From assembly GCA_003563755.1 (NCBI GenBank), contig PWUB01000173.1, positions 1 to 14,779 of the forward strand: a DNA stretch of 14,779 nucleotides, written 5' to 3'. The notes under the pieces are model-generated. The model worked only from the letters and a program-made list of their open reading frames with translations. It searched no databases and had not been told where the DNA came from. The number at the start of each line of letters is the position of its first letter. The first letter of the stretch is position 1. The translations under genes and the position numbers were made by a program. Positions 1 through 13,400 of the stretch are shown here, piece after piece. The DNA is from Clostridia bacterium (GTDB lineage: Bacteria; Bacillota_E; SLMV01; PUMD01).

Positions 1-2194
<2,194 letters not shown>

Positions 2195-2224
2195 ACTGAA
2201 ACCTCCTCGCAAACTCGCAATATT

Positions 2225-2695
2225 CTACCAGCGGTAATGGGCGAAGGCCTTGTTGGCCTCGGCCATCCTGTGCATTTCCTCCCGGCGCCGTACGGCGGCT
2301 CCTGCACCCTCGGCGGCCTCCATCAGCTCGGCTGAGAGCCTATCCATCATGGTTCTCTCACCGCGGGACCGGGCGGAGTTGACCAGCCAGCGGATCGCCA
2401 GGGTGCGCCTGCGCTCCGGGCGCACTTCCATGGGAACCTGATAGGTGGCCCCACCAACCCTTCGCGGTCTGACCTCGAGCATCGGCATCGCGTTCTTGAC
2501 CGCCGCCTCGAAGACATCGAGGGCGTCTTTTCCGGTGCGGTTCTGGATCACAGCCATGGCCCCGTAAAAGAGGCGCTGTGACAGACCCTTCTTGCCATCC
2601 TGCATGACCTGGTTGATGAACTTCGTAACCAGGCGTGAATTATACACAGGATCGGGCGTAACCTCTCGTTTGGGGGCACGTCCTCGCCTCGCCAC
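2225..2695 (-). CDS. rpsG: 30S ribosomal protein S7
   Basis: S7 is a primary 16S rRNA binding protein that organises the head of the small subunit and contacts the E-site tRNA. It has 156 residues, the standard bacterial length. The N-terminus [20 protein letters not shown] and the conserved [15 protein letters not shown] are family hallmarks, as are [20 protein letters not shown] and the C-terminal [10 protein letters not shown]. The start is GTG at 2695, and the Shine-Dalgarno GGAGGTGA stands seven bases upstream. No ATG lies close by in frame, so the GTG start is well supported. It lies 24 bases after rpsL and 30 bases before fusA. In E. coli S7 autoregulates its own operon through the rpsL-rpsG spacer, but here that spacer is too short to hold the known target. 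Confidence 0.97.
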   Translation of the reverse strand: MARRGRAPKREVTPDPVYNSRLVTKFINQVMQDGKKGLSQRLFYGAMAVIQNRTGKDALDVFEAAVKNAMPMLEVRPRRVGGATYQVPMEVRPERRRTLAIRWLVNSARSRGERTMMDRLSAELMEAAEGAGAAVRRREEMHRMAEANKAFAHYRW

Positions 2696-2719
2696 TATCG
2701 CTTCACCTCCTCAGGCTGA

Positions 2720-3091
2720 TCAGCCTCTCTTCTTGGTACCGTAACGGGAGCGGGAGCTCTGCCTGCCCTCAACGCCGGCGGCATCAAGGGTGCCGCGTAC
2801 GACCTGGTATCTCACTCCCGGCAGGTCTCTGACTCGACCTCCCCGTACGAGCACCACCGAGTGTTCCTGAAGATTGTGGTTCTCACCAGGAATGTACGCC
2901 GTAACTTCCTCGCCGTTGGTCAGCCGGACCCTGGCGACCTTTCTGAGGGCAGAGTTCGGCTTCTTGGGCTGCTGGGTTCGGACCAACAGGCACACTCCCC
3001 GCCTCTGGGGCGACCCGTGCAGCGCGGGAGTCTTGGTCTTTTCGACCCTGGTTCTGCGACCTTTCCTGATCAGCTGATTGATCGTCGGCAC
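2720..3091 (-). CDS. rpsL: 30S ribosomal protein S12
   Basis: S12 lies at the decoding centre and controls translational accuracy. The protein is 123 residues, starting [20 protein letters not shown]. The decoding loop [10 protein letters not shown] has lysines at 43 and 44. A second loop reads [12 protein letters not shown], and its Asp89 is the residue that RimO methylthiolates in other bacteria. Position 88 is arginine (codon AGA), where most bacteria have the lysine whose change to arginine gives streptomycin resistance. The start is GTG at 3091, with GGAGGTGA seven bases upstream. The open frame continues to an ATG at 3160, but that extension would pass through a terminator hairpin and is not family-like. 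The gene stands directly behind a candidate attenuator at 3109-3145 and 24 bases ahead of rpsG. Confidence 0.97.
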   Translation of the reverse strand: MPTINQLIRKGRRTRVEKTKTPALHGSPQRRGVCLLVRTQQPKKPNSALRKVARVRLTNGEEVTAYIPGENHNLQEHSVVLVRGGRVRDLPGVRYQVVRGTLDAAGVEGRQSSRSRYGTKKRG

Positions 3092-3108
3092 TGAGTTGTC
3101 ACCTCCCC

Positions 3109-3145
3109 AAAAAAGACGCCACGCACCGCTGGGATGTATGGCGTC
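3109..3145 (-). terminator. Intrinsic terminator or attenuator before rpsL
   Basis: On the minus strand GACGCCA (3139-3145) pairs perfectly with TGGCGTC (3115-3121) around a 17-base loop, and six Ts follow at once (3109-3114). Four bases later the rpsL Shine-Dalgarno begins. This has the architecture of an intrinsic terminator. No promoter can fit between it and rpsL, yet the essential rpsL-rpsG-fusA-tuf genes lie beyond it. It must therefore be leaky or conditional if it functions. Upstream segments GCACC (3167-3171) and TGGGA (3155-3159) can pair with GGTGC (3123-3127) and TCCCA (3130-3134), giving a competing fold. The stem and T tract are seen; the attenuation is inferred. Confidence 0.62.
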
Positions 3146-3225
3146 CGGCACTTCTCCCATATCTCAGGTGCTCTCTCGAAAGCCTTCCGGTTCAACACCA
3201 CCCTATTGTGGAGTTGCCGTCGTTG

Positions 3226-3495
3226 TCACCCGTCGGTGCAGCCTGTACCGCCCACTATACCGGCGGTCGCAGCTCCCACCGCAATGCCACATGCTCTGCC
3301 CAGCTCGGACATGGAGTCAACGAAGATGACCTGCACGCACTTACTCTCACTCAGGTCCAGTACCGAGCGTACCACGTGCTCCTCGGCATCCCGCGCGACG
3401 TACACCGCAACCACCCGATCCTGCTCCAGGGCCTTCCTGGTTTCCTTCGTCCCAACGGTCTTCTCACGAGCCACCAATAGGTCTTGCAGCGACAT
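3226..3495 (-). CDS. L7Ae/L30e-family RNA-binding protein (YbxF-like)
   Basis: This 89-residue protein belongs to the L7Ae/L30e/S12e/Gadd45 family. In Bacillus the corresponding gene, ybxF (rplGB), sits in the same place between rpoC and rpsL, and its product binds kink-turn RNA. Visible hallmarks are GTKETRKAL (15-23), the RNA-binding helix region, and LGRACGIAVGAA (65-76), the family's signature near the C-terminus. I start it at ATG 3495 (MSLQDLLVAREK), with GGAGAGG about six bases upstream. The open frame extends 24 codons further, but those residues (GGFEGHLSVPAVFG) are unlike the family and would start beside the promoter transcription start. The 134-base spacer to rpsL is long for this operon and holds a terminator-like hairpin. 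The precise RNA target is unknown. Confidence 0.9.
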   Translation of the reverse strand: MSLQDLLVAREKTVGTKETRKALEQDRVVAVYVARDAEEHVVRSVLDLSESKCVQVIFVDSMSELGRACGIAVGAATAGIVGGTGCTDG

Positions 3496-3573
3496 CCTCG
3501 TCCTCTCCACTGAACCGAACACAGCAGGAACGCTGAGATGTCCTTCAAACCCACCTGCTGCAAACACTTAAGT

Positions 3574-3602
3574 ATTGTAGCAGCGGGCTCGCGGGGTGTC
3601 AA
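3574..3602 (-). promoter_or_regulatory. Strong sigma-A-type promoter for the L7Ae-rpsL-rpsG-fusA-tuf unit
   Basis: The -35 hexamer TTGACA (3597-3602) matches consensus fully. The -10 hexamer TACAAT (3574-3579) matches at five of six positions. The spacer is exactly 17 bases. Initiation would fall near 3567, giving a leader of about 70 bases before the L7Ae-family start at 3495. It lies in the only sizeable gap between rpoC and the next gene, so it can uncouple the downstream ribosomal and elongation factor genes from rpoBC. Its spacer contains one arm of a perfect inverted repeat. Confidence 0.8.
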
Positions 3603-3621
3603 CACAAGAGGCGAGCCCGCT
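3582..3621 (-). repeat. Perfect 11-bp inverted repeat after rpoC, overlapping the promoter
   Basis: AGCGGGCTCGC (3582-3592) and GCGAGCCCGCT (3611-3621) are perfect inverted copies separated by 18 bases. The outer arm lies ten bases after the rpoC stop, the -35 hexamer lies in the loop and the inner arm fills most of the promoter spacer. In RNA it forms a very stable hairpin, so it could end or protect the rpoC transcript. There is no T tract after it, so it is not a standard intrinsic terminator. It may also act as a DNA operator. Only the symmetry is certain. Confidence 0.7.
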
Positions 3622-3630
3622 CACAACTCG

Positions 3631-6600
3631 TCACTCTCCGTCCGAGACGGCCTTGATCTGCTTCGTGTCCTCGTCCTCTACCTCGGCCTCGGGTGCCTCT
3701 GCCTCTTCCTCGGGCTCCTCGGGTGCAACCATGATGTCACCGTGGGGCTGCATTCCCGTACCCGCGGGGATCAGCTTACCGATGATCACGTTCTCTTTCA
3801 GGCCGTGCAGGAAGTCCTCGGCTCCCTCGGTCGCTGCCTGGGTGAGGACACGGGTGGTTTCCTGAAAGGATGCCGCCGAGAGGAACGAGTCCGTCCCGAG
3901 GGCTGACTTGGTGATCCCCAGGAGAAGGAACTCGGACTGTGCGGGCTTGCCGCCTTCGGCTAGAGCATTCTCATTGGCCTTCTCGACCTTGGTCCAGTCG
4001 ACCTGGCTGCCGGGCAGGAGGCTGGTGTCTCCGGGATCAGTGACGCGGACCTTCTTCATCATCTGCCTTATGACGAGTTCGATGTGCTTGTCGTTGATGA
4101 CCACGCCCTGCATCCGGTAGACCCGCTGGACCTCCGCGAGAAGGTGCATCTGGACGTTGCGAGGTCCCTTGACCCGGAGGAGGTCGTGGGGATTGATAAC
4201 TCCCTCTGTGAGCTCCTGTCCCGGATAGACGGTGTCACCCTCGGACACCTTCAGCTGGGCACCCTGCGACAGAGCCTGCTTCTCCATGCCGCCCTCGGCA
4301 TCGATGACGGCGAGGCCATCTTTGCCACCCCGGGTGGTCTCGAAACTGACGACTCCCTCACGGTCAGCTATGAGGGCCTGCCCCTTGGGGTTTCTGGCCT
4401 CGAAGAGCTCCTCAACTCGCGGTAGACCCTGGGTGATGTCGTCACCGGCGATACCTCCGGTGTGGAAGGTTCGCATGGTCATCTGGGTACCAGGCTCACC
4501 GATGGACTCGGCGGCTATGATACCGACCGCCTCGCCCACGTTGACCATGTCACCCCTGGCCATGTCCCGTCCGTAGCAGTAGGCACAGACACCGTGGTGG
4601 GTATCGCAGGTCAAAACCGACCGTACCACGACGCTGAACTCGGCACCGTATTTGTCGCTGAGGGCATCGATGCGGTCGATGACGTCCTCCGTCACGATCT
4701 CGTCGGCGCCCACCAGGACGGAGTCCGACTCGGGGTCGACGACATCCATGAGAGCATACCGGCCGAGGGCACGCTCGCCCACGCTCTCGATCATCTCTTT
4801 ACCATCATATATGGGCTCAAGGAAGATCCCGTCGCTGGTGCCGCAGTCCTTCTCCCGGACCAGCACATCCTGGCACACATCCACCAGGCGCCTGGTGAGA
4901 TAACCCGACTGTGCGGTCCGCAGCGCCGTATCCGCCAATCCCTTGCGGGTACCGTGAGTGGACGTGAAGTACTCGATGACGCTCAGACCCTCGCGGAAGT
5001 TGGACTTGACCGGCAGCTCGATGGTCCGCCCCGACGGGTCTGCCATCAGGCCCCTCATGCCGGCCATCTGGACTATCTGCTGCTCGCTCCCCCGGGCCCC
5101 GGAGGCTGCCATGAGATACACGGGGTTCCTGACGTCCATGGCCTCCATGATCTTGTCGGTGAGCTGGTCCTTGGTATCGGTCCACACACCGATCACCATC
5201 TCGTGCCGCTCGTCGTCGCTGAGAAGGCCCATGTGATACTGCTCTTCTATCTCCTCGACCTTCGCCTCGGCTTCTTCAAGCAGCGGCATCTTCTCAACGG
5301 GAATCTCAATATCTGAGACGGCTATGGTGAGGCCTGACTGGGTCGCGTAGTAATAGCCCAGGTCCTTGACACGATCCAGCATGAGCGCCGTGGCGTCAGT
5401 CCCGACCCTGCGGTAGCAGTCGGCCACCAGTTCACCCAGTCGGCCGCTGTCGATCGCCTCGTTTATGAACTCTAACTCATCGGGCAGGATCTCGTTGAAT
5501 ATCACACGTCCCGGGGTGGTCAGAAGCAGGGTGCCGTTGTGCCGGACGCGCACCGGTTGGTGCAGGCCTACGAGTCCCTTCTCATAGGCCATCAGCAATT
5601 CGTCCGGCGATGAATACCCCGACAGCTCCCTGTCATCAGTTTCCCCCAGGTTACCGTCGATGACCGTAAGATAATAGATACCGAGAACCATGTCCTGGGT
5701 GGGGGTAACCACCGGCTGACCGTCCTTCGGGTTGAGAATATGATGGGCCGCCATCATCAGCAGGCGGCACTCGGCCTGCGCCTCGGCCGACAGTGGCACA
5801 TGAACGGCCATCTGGTCACCGTCGAAATCAGCATTGTAGGCCGTGCACACCAGGGGATGAATCTTGATGGCGCGTCCCTCTACCAGGACGGGTTCGAAGG
5901 CCTGGATACCGAGCCGGTGAAGGGTCGGAGCCCGGTTCAGGAGAACGGGATGATCCTTGATGACTTGTGCGAGTACATCCCACACCTCGTCGCGGCCCCG
6001 GTCCACCAGGCGCTTGGCACTCTTGATGTTCTGGGCCAGGTCGCGGGCGACCAGCTCCCGCATCACGAAGGGCTTGAACAGCTCCAGGGCCATCTCTTTG
6101 GGCAGTCCGCACTGGTCCAGGCGCAGCTCGGGTCCGATCACGATGACCGACCGCCCGGAGTAGTCAACGCGCTTACCGAGGAGGTTCTGACGGAAGCGGC
6201 CCTGCTTACCCTTCAACAGGTCGCTGAGACTCTTCAGGGCCCTGTTGCCGGGTCCGGTGACGGGGCGTCCGCGGCGCCCGTTATCAATGAGAGCGTCCAC
6301 GGCCTCCTGGAGCATGCGCTTCTCGTTGCGCACTATGATGTCCGGCGCTCCGAGGTCCAGGAGCCTCTTGAGGCGGTTGTTCCGGTTGATCACCCTGCGG
6401 TAGAGGTCATTGAGGTCCGAAGTGGCGAACCGCCCGCCGTCGAGCTGTACCATGGGCCTGAGCTCGGGCGGGATGACCGGCAGCACCTCGAGGATCATCC
6501 ACTCCGGGCTGTTCGGCGAGTTCCTAAACGCCTCAACCACTTCCAGGCGGCGGATGGCCCGCTTACGGCGCTGGGTGGACGCTCCATCGATCTCTTCCCG

Positions 6601-7224
6601 TAACTCCGCGGACTGTTCCTCGAGATCGAGATTCTCCAGCAGTTCCTTGATAGCCTCCGCGCCCATCTCGGCGCGAAACTGGGTCCCGAACTTCTGGCGG
6701 GCCTCCCGGAACTCGCTCTCGCTGAGCAGCTGCCGCTCGAGCAGGCTGGTCTCACCGGTATCGATGACCACGTAGGCAGCGAAGTACAGGATCCTCTCCA
6801 GATCGCGGGGCGACATGTCCAGAAGCAGCCCCATGCGGCTCGGGATGCCCTTGAAATACCAGATGTGTGATACCGGTGCCGCCAGCTCGATGTGACCCAT
6901 GCGCTCCCTGCGCACATCGGCGACGGTAACCTCGACTCCGCAGCGCTCACATACGATGCCCTTGTAGCGGATCCTCTTGTACTTACCGCACCGGCATTCC
7001 CAGTCCTTGGTGGGGCCAAAAATCTTCTCACAGAACAGCCCGTCCCGCTCGGGCTTGAGGGTGCGGTAGTTTATGGTCTCCGGTTTCTTGACCTCCCCGT
7101 GGGACCAGCCGCGGATCTGTTCCGGCGAAGCGAGGCTGATCTGGATGGAATCGAAGGTGTTGACTTCGCCAAGGTCCTGAGGTTCAGTGGTTTCGGCACC
7201 ACGAAAATCTCTCACTGCTGCCAT
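3631..7224 (-). CDS. rpoC: DNA-directed RNA polymerase subunit beta'
   Basis: Beta' carries the catalytic Mg centre and clamp of RNA polymerase. The protein is 1197 residues, close to the Bacillus length. The N-terminal zinc ribbon has Cys77, Cys79, Cys92 and Cys95. The lid, rudder and active-site region follow, with the invariant NADFDGD at 464-470 (Asp466, Asp468, Asp470). The second zinc site is Cys794, Cys873, Cys880 and Cys883, and the bridge helix/trigger loop segment [16 protein letters not shown] spans 909-924. There is no large insertion in the trigger loop or near the N-terminus. After the conserved [10 protein letters not shown] the protein ends in a strongly acidic tail of about 35 residues. 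The ATG directly abuts the rpoB stop (TAG then ATG), and a G-rich Shine-Dalgarno lies inside the end of rpoB, so the two are translationally coupled. Confidence 0.99.
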   Translation of the reverse strand: MAAVRDFRGAETTEPQDLGEVNTFDSIQISLASPEQIRGWSHGEVKKPETINYRTLKPERDGLFCEKIFGPTKDWECRCGKYKRIRYKGIVCERCGVEVTVADVRRERMGHIELAAPVSHIWYFKGIPSRMGLLLDMSPRDLERILYFAAYVVIDTGETSLLERQLLSESEFREARQKFGTQFRAEMGAEAIKELLENLDLEEQSAELREEIDGASTQRRKRAIRRLEVVEAFRNSPNSPEWMILEVLPVIPPELRPMVQLDGGRFATSDLNDLYRRVINRNNRLKRLLDLGAPDIIVRNEKRMLQEAVDALIDNGRRGRPVTGPGNRALKSLSDLLKGKQGRFRQNLLGKRVDYSGRSVIVIGPELRLDQCGLPKEMALELFKPFVMRELVARDLAQNIKSAKRLVDRGRDEVWDVLAQVIKDHPVLLNRAPTLHRLGIQAFEPVLVEGRAIKIHPLVCTAYNADFDGDQMAVHVPLSAEAQAECRLLMMAAHHILNPKDGQPVVTPTQDMVLGIYYLTVIDGNLGETDDRELSGYSSPDELLMAYEKGLVGLHQPVRVRHNGTLLLTTPGRVIFNEILPDELEFINEAIDSGRLGELVADCYRRVGTDATALMLDRVKDLGYYYATQSGLTIAVSDIEIPVEKMPLLEEAEAKVEEIEEQYHMGLLSDDERHEMVIGVWTDTKDQLTDKIMEAMDVRNPVYLMAASGARGSEQQIVQMAGMRGLMADPSGRTIELPVKSNFREGLSVIEYFTSTHGTRKGLADTALRTAQSGYLTRRLVDVCQDVLVREKDCGTSDGIFLEPIYDGKEMIESVGERALGRYALMDVVDPESDSVLVGADEIVTEDVIDRIDALSDKYGAEFSVVVRSVLTCDTHHGVCAYCYGRDMARGDMVNVGEAVGIIAAESIGEPGTQMTMRTFHTGGIAGDDITQGLPRVEELFEARNPKGQALIADREGVVSFETTRGGKDGLAVIDAEGGMEKQALSQGAQLKVSEGDTVYPGQELTEGVINPHDLLRVKGPRNVQMHLLAEVQRVYRMQGVVINDKHIELVIRQMMKKVRVTDPGDTSLLPGSQVDWTKVEKANENALAEGGKPAQSEFLLLGITKSALGTDSFLSAASFQETTRVLTQAATEGAEDFLHGLKENVIIGKLIPAGTGMQPHGDIMVAPEEPEEEAEAPEAEVEDEDTKQIKAVSDGE

Positions 7225-10704
<3,480 letters not shown>

Positions 10705-10906
10705 GCAGTTTTCACTCCTTTTCGGCTGAGGAACCAATGCCAAAAGAACCCCCCGAGAGCCACTTCATCTCAGATGCGGCTCCTGCCCAGGTTCTCATAA
10801 CATCAACCGGTTCGTTATATTCTCACCGGAGCTGCCACCTATTATACATAAATGGTTACTCTTAGGTGCGCTCATCCCGAAAGTCGAGAACTAATAGCAA
10901 TCTTGT

Positions 10907-10935
10907 ATGCTACCACAGCTGCGACACCGCGTCAA
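10907..10935 (-). promoter_or_regulatory. Candidate sigma-A-type promoter for rpoBC
   Basis: The -35 hexamer TTGACG (10930-10935) matches consensus at five of six positions and the -10 hexamer TAGCAT (10907-10912) at four, with a 17-base spacer. It begins about 18 bases after the hairpin that follows rplL. The arrangement of terminator-like hairpin then promoter suggests rpoBC can be set apart from the ribosomal protein genes. A perfect TATAAT further down (10841-10846) could be a second start but has no clear -35 partner. Confidence 0.6.
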
Positions 10936-10953
10936 GCTCGTGCCTTGAAATCG

Positions 10954-10980
10954 CGAGGAGAGCTGCGGGAGCTCTCCTCG
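10954..10980 (-). terminator. Hairpin after rplL, possible partial terminator
   Basis: Eight bases after the rplL stop, CGAGGAGAGCT (10970-10980) and AGCTCTCCTCG (10954-10964) form a perfect 11-bp stem with a five-base loop. Only three Ts follow, after two or three other bases (CGATTTC), so termination would be weak. In many bacteria a weak terminator or processing site here lowers rpoBC transcription relative to rplJL. The stem is certain. Its role as partial terminator or RNase III-type site is inferred. Confidence 0.6.
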
Positions 10981-10988
10981 CCGAAATA

Positions 10989-11381
10989 CTACCGGATCTC
11001 AACGGTTGCTCCAGCTTCCTCGAGCTGGCTCTTTATATCCTCCGCCTCGTCACTGGAGACGGCCTCCTTGATGGCACTGGGTCCATCGACAGCAGCGTCG
11101 ACCACGCCCTTGGCCTCCTTGAGACCCAGGCCGGTGACCTCACGTACGACCTTGATGACCGGAATCTTCTTCGCTCCGACCTCGGTCAGCATGACGTCAA
11201 ACTCGGTCTGCTCCTCCTCGGCGGTATCTGCCGCGTCTCCTGCAACGCCGGTGGGAACGGCAGCCACCGCGGCCGACGCGGAGACTCCGAACTCCTCTTC
11301 GAAAGCGGAGACCAGCTCCGCGAGTTCCGTGACCTTCATGTCCCGGACCAGGTCCAGAATCTGTTCCACCTTGCTCGCCAC
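10989..11381 (-). CDS. rplL: 50S ribosomal protein L7/L12
   Basis: L12 forms the mobile dimers of the ribosomal stalk that recruit and activate translation GTPases such as EF-G and EF-Tu. The protein is 130 residues. The N-terminal dimerisation and L10-binding helix spans about 1-35 ([20 protein letters not shown]). A flexible Ala/Gly/Val-rich hinge covers about 38-60, and the globular domain about 62-130 contains [20 protein letters not shown] and [12 protein letters not shown]. The start is GTG at 11381 with AAGGAGTG seven bases upstream. The nearby ATG at 11387 is in another frame and reads MKWRAR, which is not L12. It follows rplJ by 41 bases, as expected for a stoichiometric pair. A hairpin and new promoter come after it. 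Confidence 0.98.
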   Translation of the reverse strand: MASKVEQILDLVRDMKVTELAELVSAFEEEFGVSASAAVAAVPTGVAGDAADTAEEEQTEFDVMLTEVGAKKIPVIKVVREVTGLGLKEAKGVVDAAVDGPSAIKEAVSSDEAEDIKSQLEEAGATVEIR

Positions 11382-11422
11382 TTCATCTCACTCCTTCGGA
11401 TTTGAAAATCTTAGTCTCCGGC

Positions 11423-11938
11423 TCAGCCGGCCTTCTTCTCAAGCTGTGCTGTCACGAGGGCCAGGTCACGTATGGGAGCCTGCAGCACCCGGGCCACCTG
11501 GGTTGCGGGACCGGCGAAGCACCGGGCCACCTTCGCCAGCAGCTCATCACGCGACGGTAGATCAGCGAGGCCACGCACCTCGTCACGATCCAGCACCGCC
11601 CCCTCGAGGATGCCCCCCTTTAGCTCGAGGATCCTGAACTTGTCGGAGAAGGCCTTTATCTCGTGAGCGGGGGCGACCGGGTCTTCGTAGGACAGGGCCA
11701 GGGCCGTGGGTCCGACCAGCATATCATCGATTCCCTCTATGCCCGCACGAGCCAGCGCCCTCTGCAGGAGAGTGTTCTTGACCACCCGGTACTCGACATC
11801 CGCCTCACGGCACCGATTGCGCAGCTCCTGGGCCTGGGCAACATCTATACCACGGAAGTCCACCAGCACCACCGAATGGGCACGGGTCAGCTTGTCAGTG
11901 AGAAGCTCCACTTCCTTCACTTTTTCCGGTCTTACCAT
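11423..11938 (-). CDS. rplJ: 50S ribosomal protein L10
   Basis: L10 anchors the L12 dimers to 23S rRNA and so forms the base of the stalk. It has 171 residues. The family features are FRGI (28-31) after the first strand, VVKNTLLQRA (52-61), the segment GPTALALSYEDPVAPA (77-91) and a long C-terminal helix (about 135-171, DELLAKVARCFAGPATQVARV and on) that carries L12. The start is ATG at 11938. The Shine-Dalgarno GGAGGTG lies a little far, 11 bases upstream. A long leader with the L10 leader consensus stands before it, so feedback control by the L10-L12 complex is likely. L12 follows directly. Confidence 0.98.
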   Translation of the reverse strand: MVRPEKVKEVELLTDKLTRAHSVVLVDFRGIDVAQAQELRNRCREADVEYRVVKNTLLQRALARAGIEGIDDMLVGPTALALSYEDPVAPAHEIKAFSDKFRILELKGGILEGAVLDRDEVRGLADLPSRDELLAKVARCFAGPATQVARVLQAPIRDLALVTAQLEKKAG

Positions 11939-11986
11939 GTGCGCGTCATCACCTCCGCTCTGTGGCTAACCTCCCCCAGACCGCAG

Positions 11987-12014
11987 AAAAGCCCGCTGCG
12001 GAGGCAGTGGGCTT
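11987..12014 (-). terminator. Intrinsic terminator at the end of the L10 leader
   Basis: AAGCCC (12009-12014) and CTGC (12004-12007) pair with GCAG (11996-11999) and GGGCTT (11989-11994), giving ten pairs with one A-C mismatch and a four-base loop. Four Ts (11987-11990) overlap the base of the stem. It lies about 50 bases before rplJ and after the conserved L10-binding part of the leader, as expected for the attenuator through which L10-L12 limits its own synthesis. The hairpin is clear, and the conditional behaviour follows from the known leader class. Confidence 0.72.
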
Positions 12015-12145
12015 CGTAGGCGAATGACCACGCACCGGCGTTCCGGTGTCATCCCGTCTGCCTCGGCAGGCGACACCACCGGGGTGATGTCATTACGTCT
12101 CGCGAGACACCTGCTGTCTGTGGCAAAGAAGTTCGCTTGTAATCA
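11987..12145 (-). promoter_or_regulatory. Ribosomal protein L10 leader RNA
   Basis: The 239-base gap between rplA and rplJ carries the hallmarks of the L10 leader, a cis-acting mRNA structure bound by the L10-L12 complex. GCAGG near 12114 pairs with CCTGC near 12068 and the following GCCGAGG is the conserved core. Inside are small hairpins, one the palindrome GTCTCGCGAGAC (12097-12108) and one GACATCACC pairing with GGTGGTGTC. After the core, ATGAC and CACCGG pair with CCGGTG and GTCAT in a stem interrupted by an asymmetric internal loop. An intrinsic terminator closes it. The outer limits are approximate; a covariance search with the Rfam L10 leader model would settle them. Confidence 0.85.
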
Positions 12146-12152
12146 CAGATCC

Positions 12153-12181
12153 ACTCTACTACACATCCGAACGTTCATCAA
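12153..12181 (-). promoter_or_regulatory. Weak promoter candidate for rplJL
   Basis: TTGATG (12176-12181), overlapping the rplA stop codon, and TAGAGT (12153-12158) each match the sigma-A consensus at four of six positions with a 17-base spacer. Initiation would fall near 12146, exactly where the L10 leader begins, which is the main reason to list it. Readthrough from the promoter before rpmG is an equally good source of rplJL transcription. Confidence 0.35.
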
Positions 12182-12876
12182 CTGGGAAGCAGATCCTGAG
12201 GGTTCACTTTGACACCAGGCCCCATGGTGCTGGCGAGGGTTATCCCCAAAAAGTACCTCCCCTTCGCCCCCGGCGGGCGAGCCCGCATCAACTCGTCGAT
12301 GAGCGCACGCAGGTTCTCGTGCAGGCGCTCGCCGGAAAACGAGACCTTGCCGATGGGAACGTGGATGTTCCCCTGCCGGTCCGTGCGGTACTCGACCTTA
12401 CCAGCCTTGACCTGCCGAACCGCGTCCCCCAGATCGGGGGTGACGGTGCCAGACTTCGGATTCGGCATCAGGCCCCGAGGTCCGAGGATCCGCCCCAGCT
12501 TACCCACCACGGGCATCATATCGGGACTGGCTATCGCGACGTCGAAACCCAACCAGCCTTCCTCGATCTTTTGTGCCATGTCCTCATCCCCGATGAAGTC
12601 CGCGCCGGCTTCTTCGGCCTCCCTGGCCTTGTCTCCCCGGGCGAATACGAGTACCGTGACTTCCTTACCCGTGCCGTGGGGCAGTACCAGGGCACCCCTC
12701 ACTATCTGGTCGGCGTGCCTCGGATCCACGCCCAACCGCACGTGGCATTCCACGGTCTCATCGAACTTGGCAAACGACAGTTCCTGGACCAGCTCGATCG
12801 CCTCTTCGGGCGGATACAGCTGCTCCCTGTCAACCTTCTCTCTAACCTGCTGATAGCTTCTGCTTCTGTTGGCCAT
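12178..12876 (-). CDS. rplA: 50S ribosomal protein L1
   Basis: L1 forms the mobile L1 stalk that guides deacylated tRNA out of the E site. The protein has 232 residues, a normal length. The signature [16 protein letters not shown] spans 131-146, and other family segments are [20 protein letters not shown] (46-65) and FIGDEDM (94-100). I start at ATG 12876, with GGAGGT six bases upstream; a GTG just before it (12879) is only three bases from the ribosome site and is less likely. It lies 56 bases after rplK, the usual partner. In E. coli L1 represses the rplKA message, but I see no clear copy of its rRNA-like target here. The L10 leader follows its stop. Confidence 0.98.
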   Translation of the reverse strand: MANRSRSYQQVREKVDREQLYPPEEAIELVQELSFAKFDETVECHVRLGVDPRHADQIVRGALVLPHGTGKEVTVLVFARGDKAREAEEAGADFIGDEDMAQKIEEGWLGFDVAIASPDMMPVVGKLGRILGPRGLMPNPKSGTVTPDLGDAVRQVKAGKVEYRTDRQGNIHVPIGKVSFSGERLHENLRALIDELMRARPPGAKGRYFLGITLASTMGPGVKVNPQDLLPS

Positions 12877-12932
12877 CACACTACCTCCTTGTGGTGCAAT
12901 CGGACGTATCCTCCCACGGAGATCAGTTCCGC

Positions 12933-13361
12933 CTACTCCTTCAAGACGATGATACCCATGCTCCTGGCAGTGCCCTCTATCATGCGCATGGCGGCCTGTA
13001 CGGAGCTGGCGTTGAGATCTTCCTGTTTCAACTCCGCTATCTCGCGCACCTGCTCCCCGGTGACCTGGCCGACCTTGGTTTCCAGCGAATTGTCCGCGCC
13101 CTTCTCGATGCCTGCGGCCTGCTTGAGCAGAACCGATGCCGGGGGCGTCTTCGTCTCGAAGGTGAAGGAACGGTCAGCGTACACCGTCAGTTCGACGGGG
13201 ATCAGCACCCCGGCCTGGTCAGCGGTGCGGGCGTTGAATTCCTTCACGAATGCCATTATGTCCACCCCGTGCTGTCCCAGGGCGGGACCGACGGGCGGTG
13301 CCGGCGTGGCCTTGCCGCCGGGTATCTGGAGTTTTATCGAACCAACTACTTTCTTCGCCAC
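12933..13361 (-). CDS. rplK: 50S ribosomal protein L11
   Basis: L11 binds the GTPase-associated region of 23S rRNA at the base of the stalk and takes part in factor binding and the stringent response. The 142-residue protein has the N-terminal proline-rich loop [20 protein letters not shown] (17-36), where thiostrepton-resistance changes occur in other species. The RNA-binding C-terminal domain ends [20 protein letters not shown]. The start is GTG at 13361, six bases after GGAGGT. It stands 39 bases after nusG and 56 bases before rplA. Confidence 0.98.
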   Translation of the reverse strand: MAKKVVGSIKLQIPGGKATPAPPVGPALGQHGVDIMAFVKEFNARTADQAGVLIPVELTVYADRSFTFETKTPPASVLLKQAAGIEKGADNSLETKVGQVTGEQVREIAELKQEDLNASSVQAAMRMIEGTARSMGIIVLKE

Positions 13362-13400
13362 CTCGAAACCTCCCTGCGCGTCAGGCCGGTAAGCCAGCCC

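Larger units (their letters stand above)
10705..10988 (-). other. rplL-rpoB intergenic region
   Basis: This 284-base gap holds no gene; open frames here are short and unlike any family I know. In Bacillus a methyltransferase gene (ybxB) occupies this place, and it is absent here. Reading toward rpoB, the gap has a perfect hairpin, a good promoter, a perfect TATAAT hexamer at 10841-10846 that lacks a recognisable -35 element, a small inverted repeat (CCGGT at 10825-10829 with ACCGG at 10807-10811), and the rpoB ribosome site. Transcripts from the promoter would have a leader of about 200 bases, long enough for a regulatory RNA. I recognise no known leader family in it. Confidence 0.7.

Noticed and set aside
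3092..3160. Upstream ATG start for rpsL giving a 146-residue protein
   Set aside because: The added residues pass through the terminator hairpin and T tract and are unlike any S12. The GTG at 3091 has an ideal ribosome site and gives the conserved N-terminus.
3123..3171. Kink-turn in the rpsL leader as target of the L7Ae-family protein
   Set aside because: The asymmetric loop between the two possible stems lacks the paired GA/AG steps of a standard kink-turn, so I do not claim one.
3582..3621. Simple intrinsic terminator for rpoC
   Set aside because: The hairpin is perfect, but no T tract follows the stem on the minus strand.
10705..10743. Upstream start for rpoB adding 13 residues
   Set aside because: It has no ribosome site, and the added segment contains the Shine-Dalgarno of the ATG at 10704.
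11932..11949. Five-codon mini-ORF (MTRTW) overlapping the rplJ start, possible leader peptide
   Set aside because: Its ATG directly abuts the GGAGGTG, too close for initiation. The L10 leader already explains regulation here.
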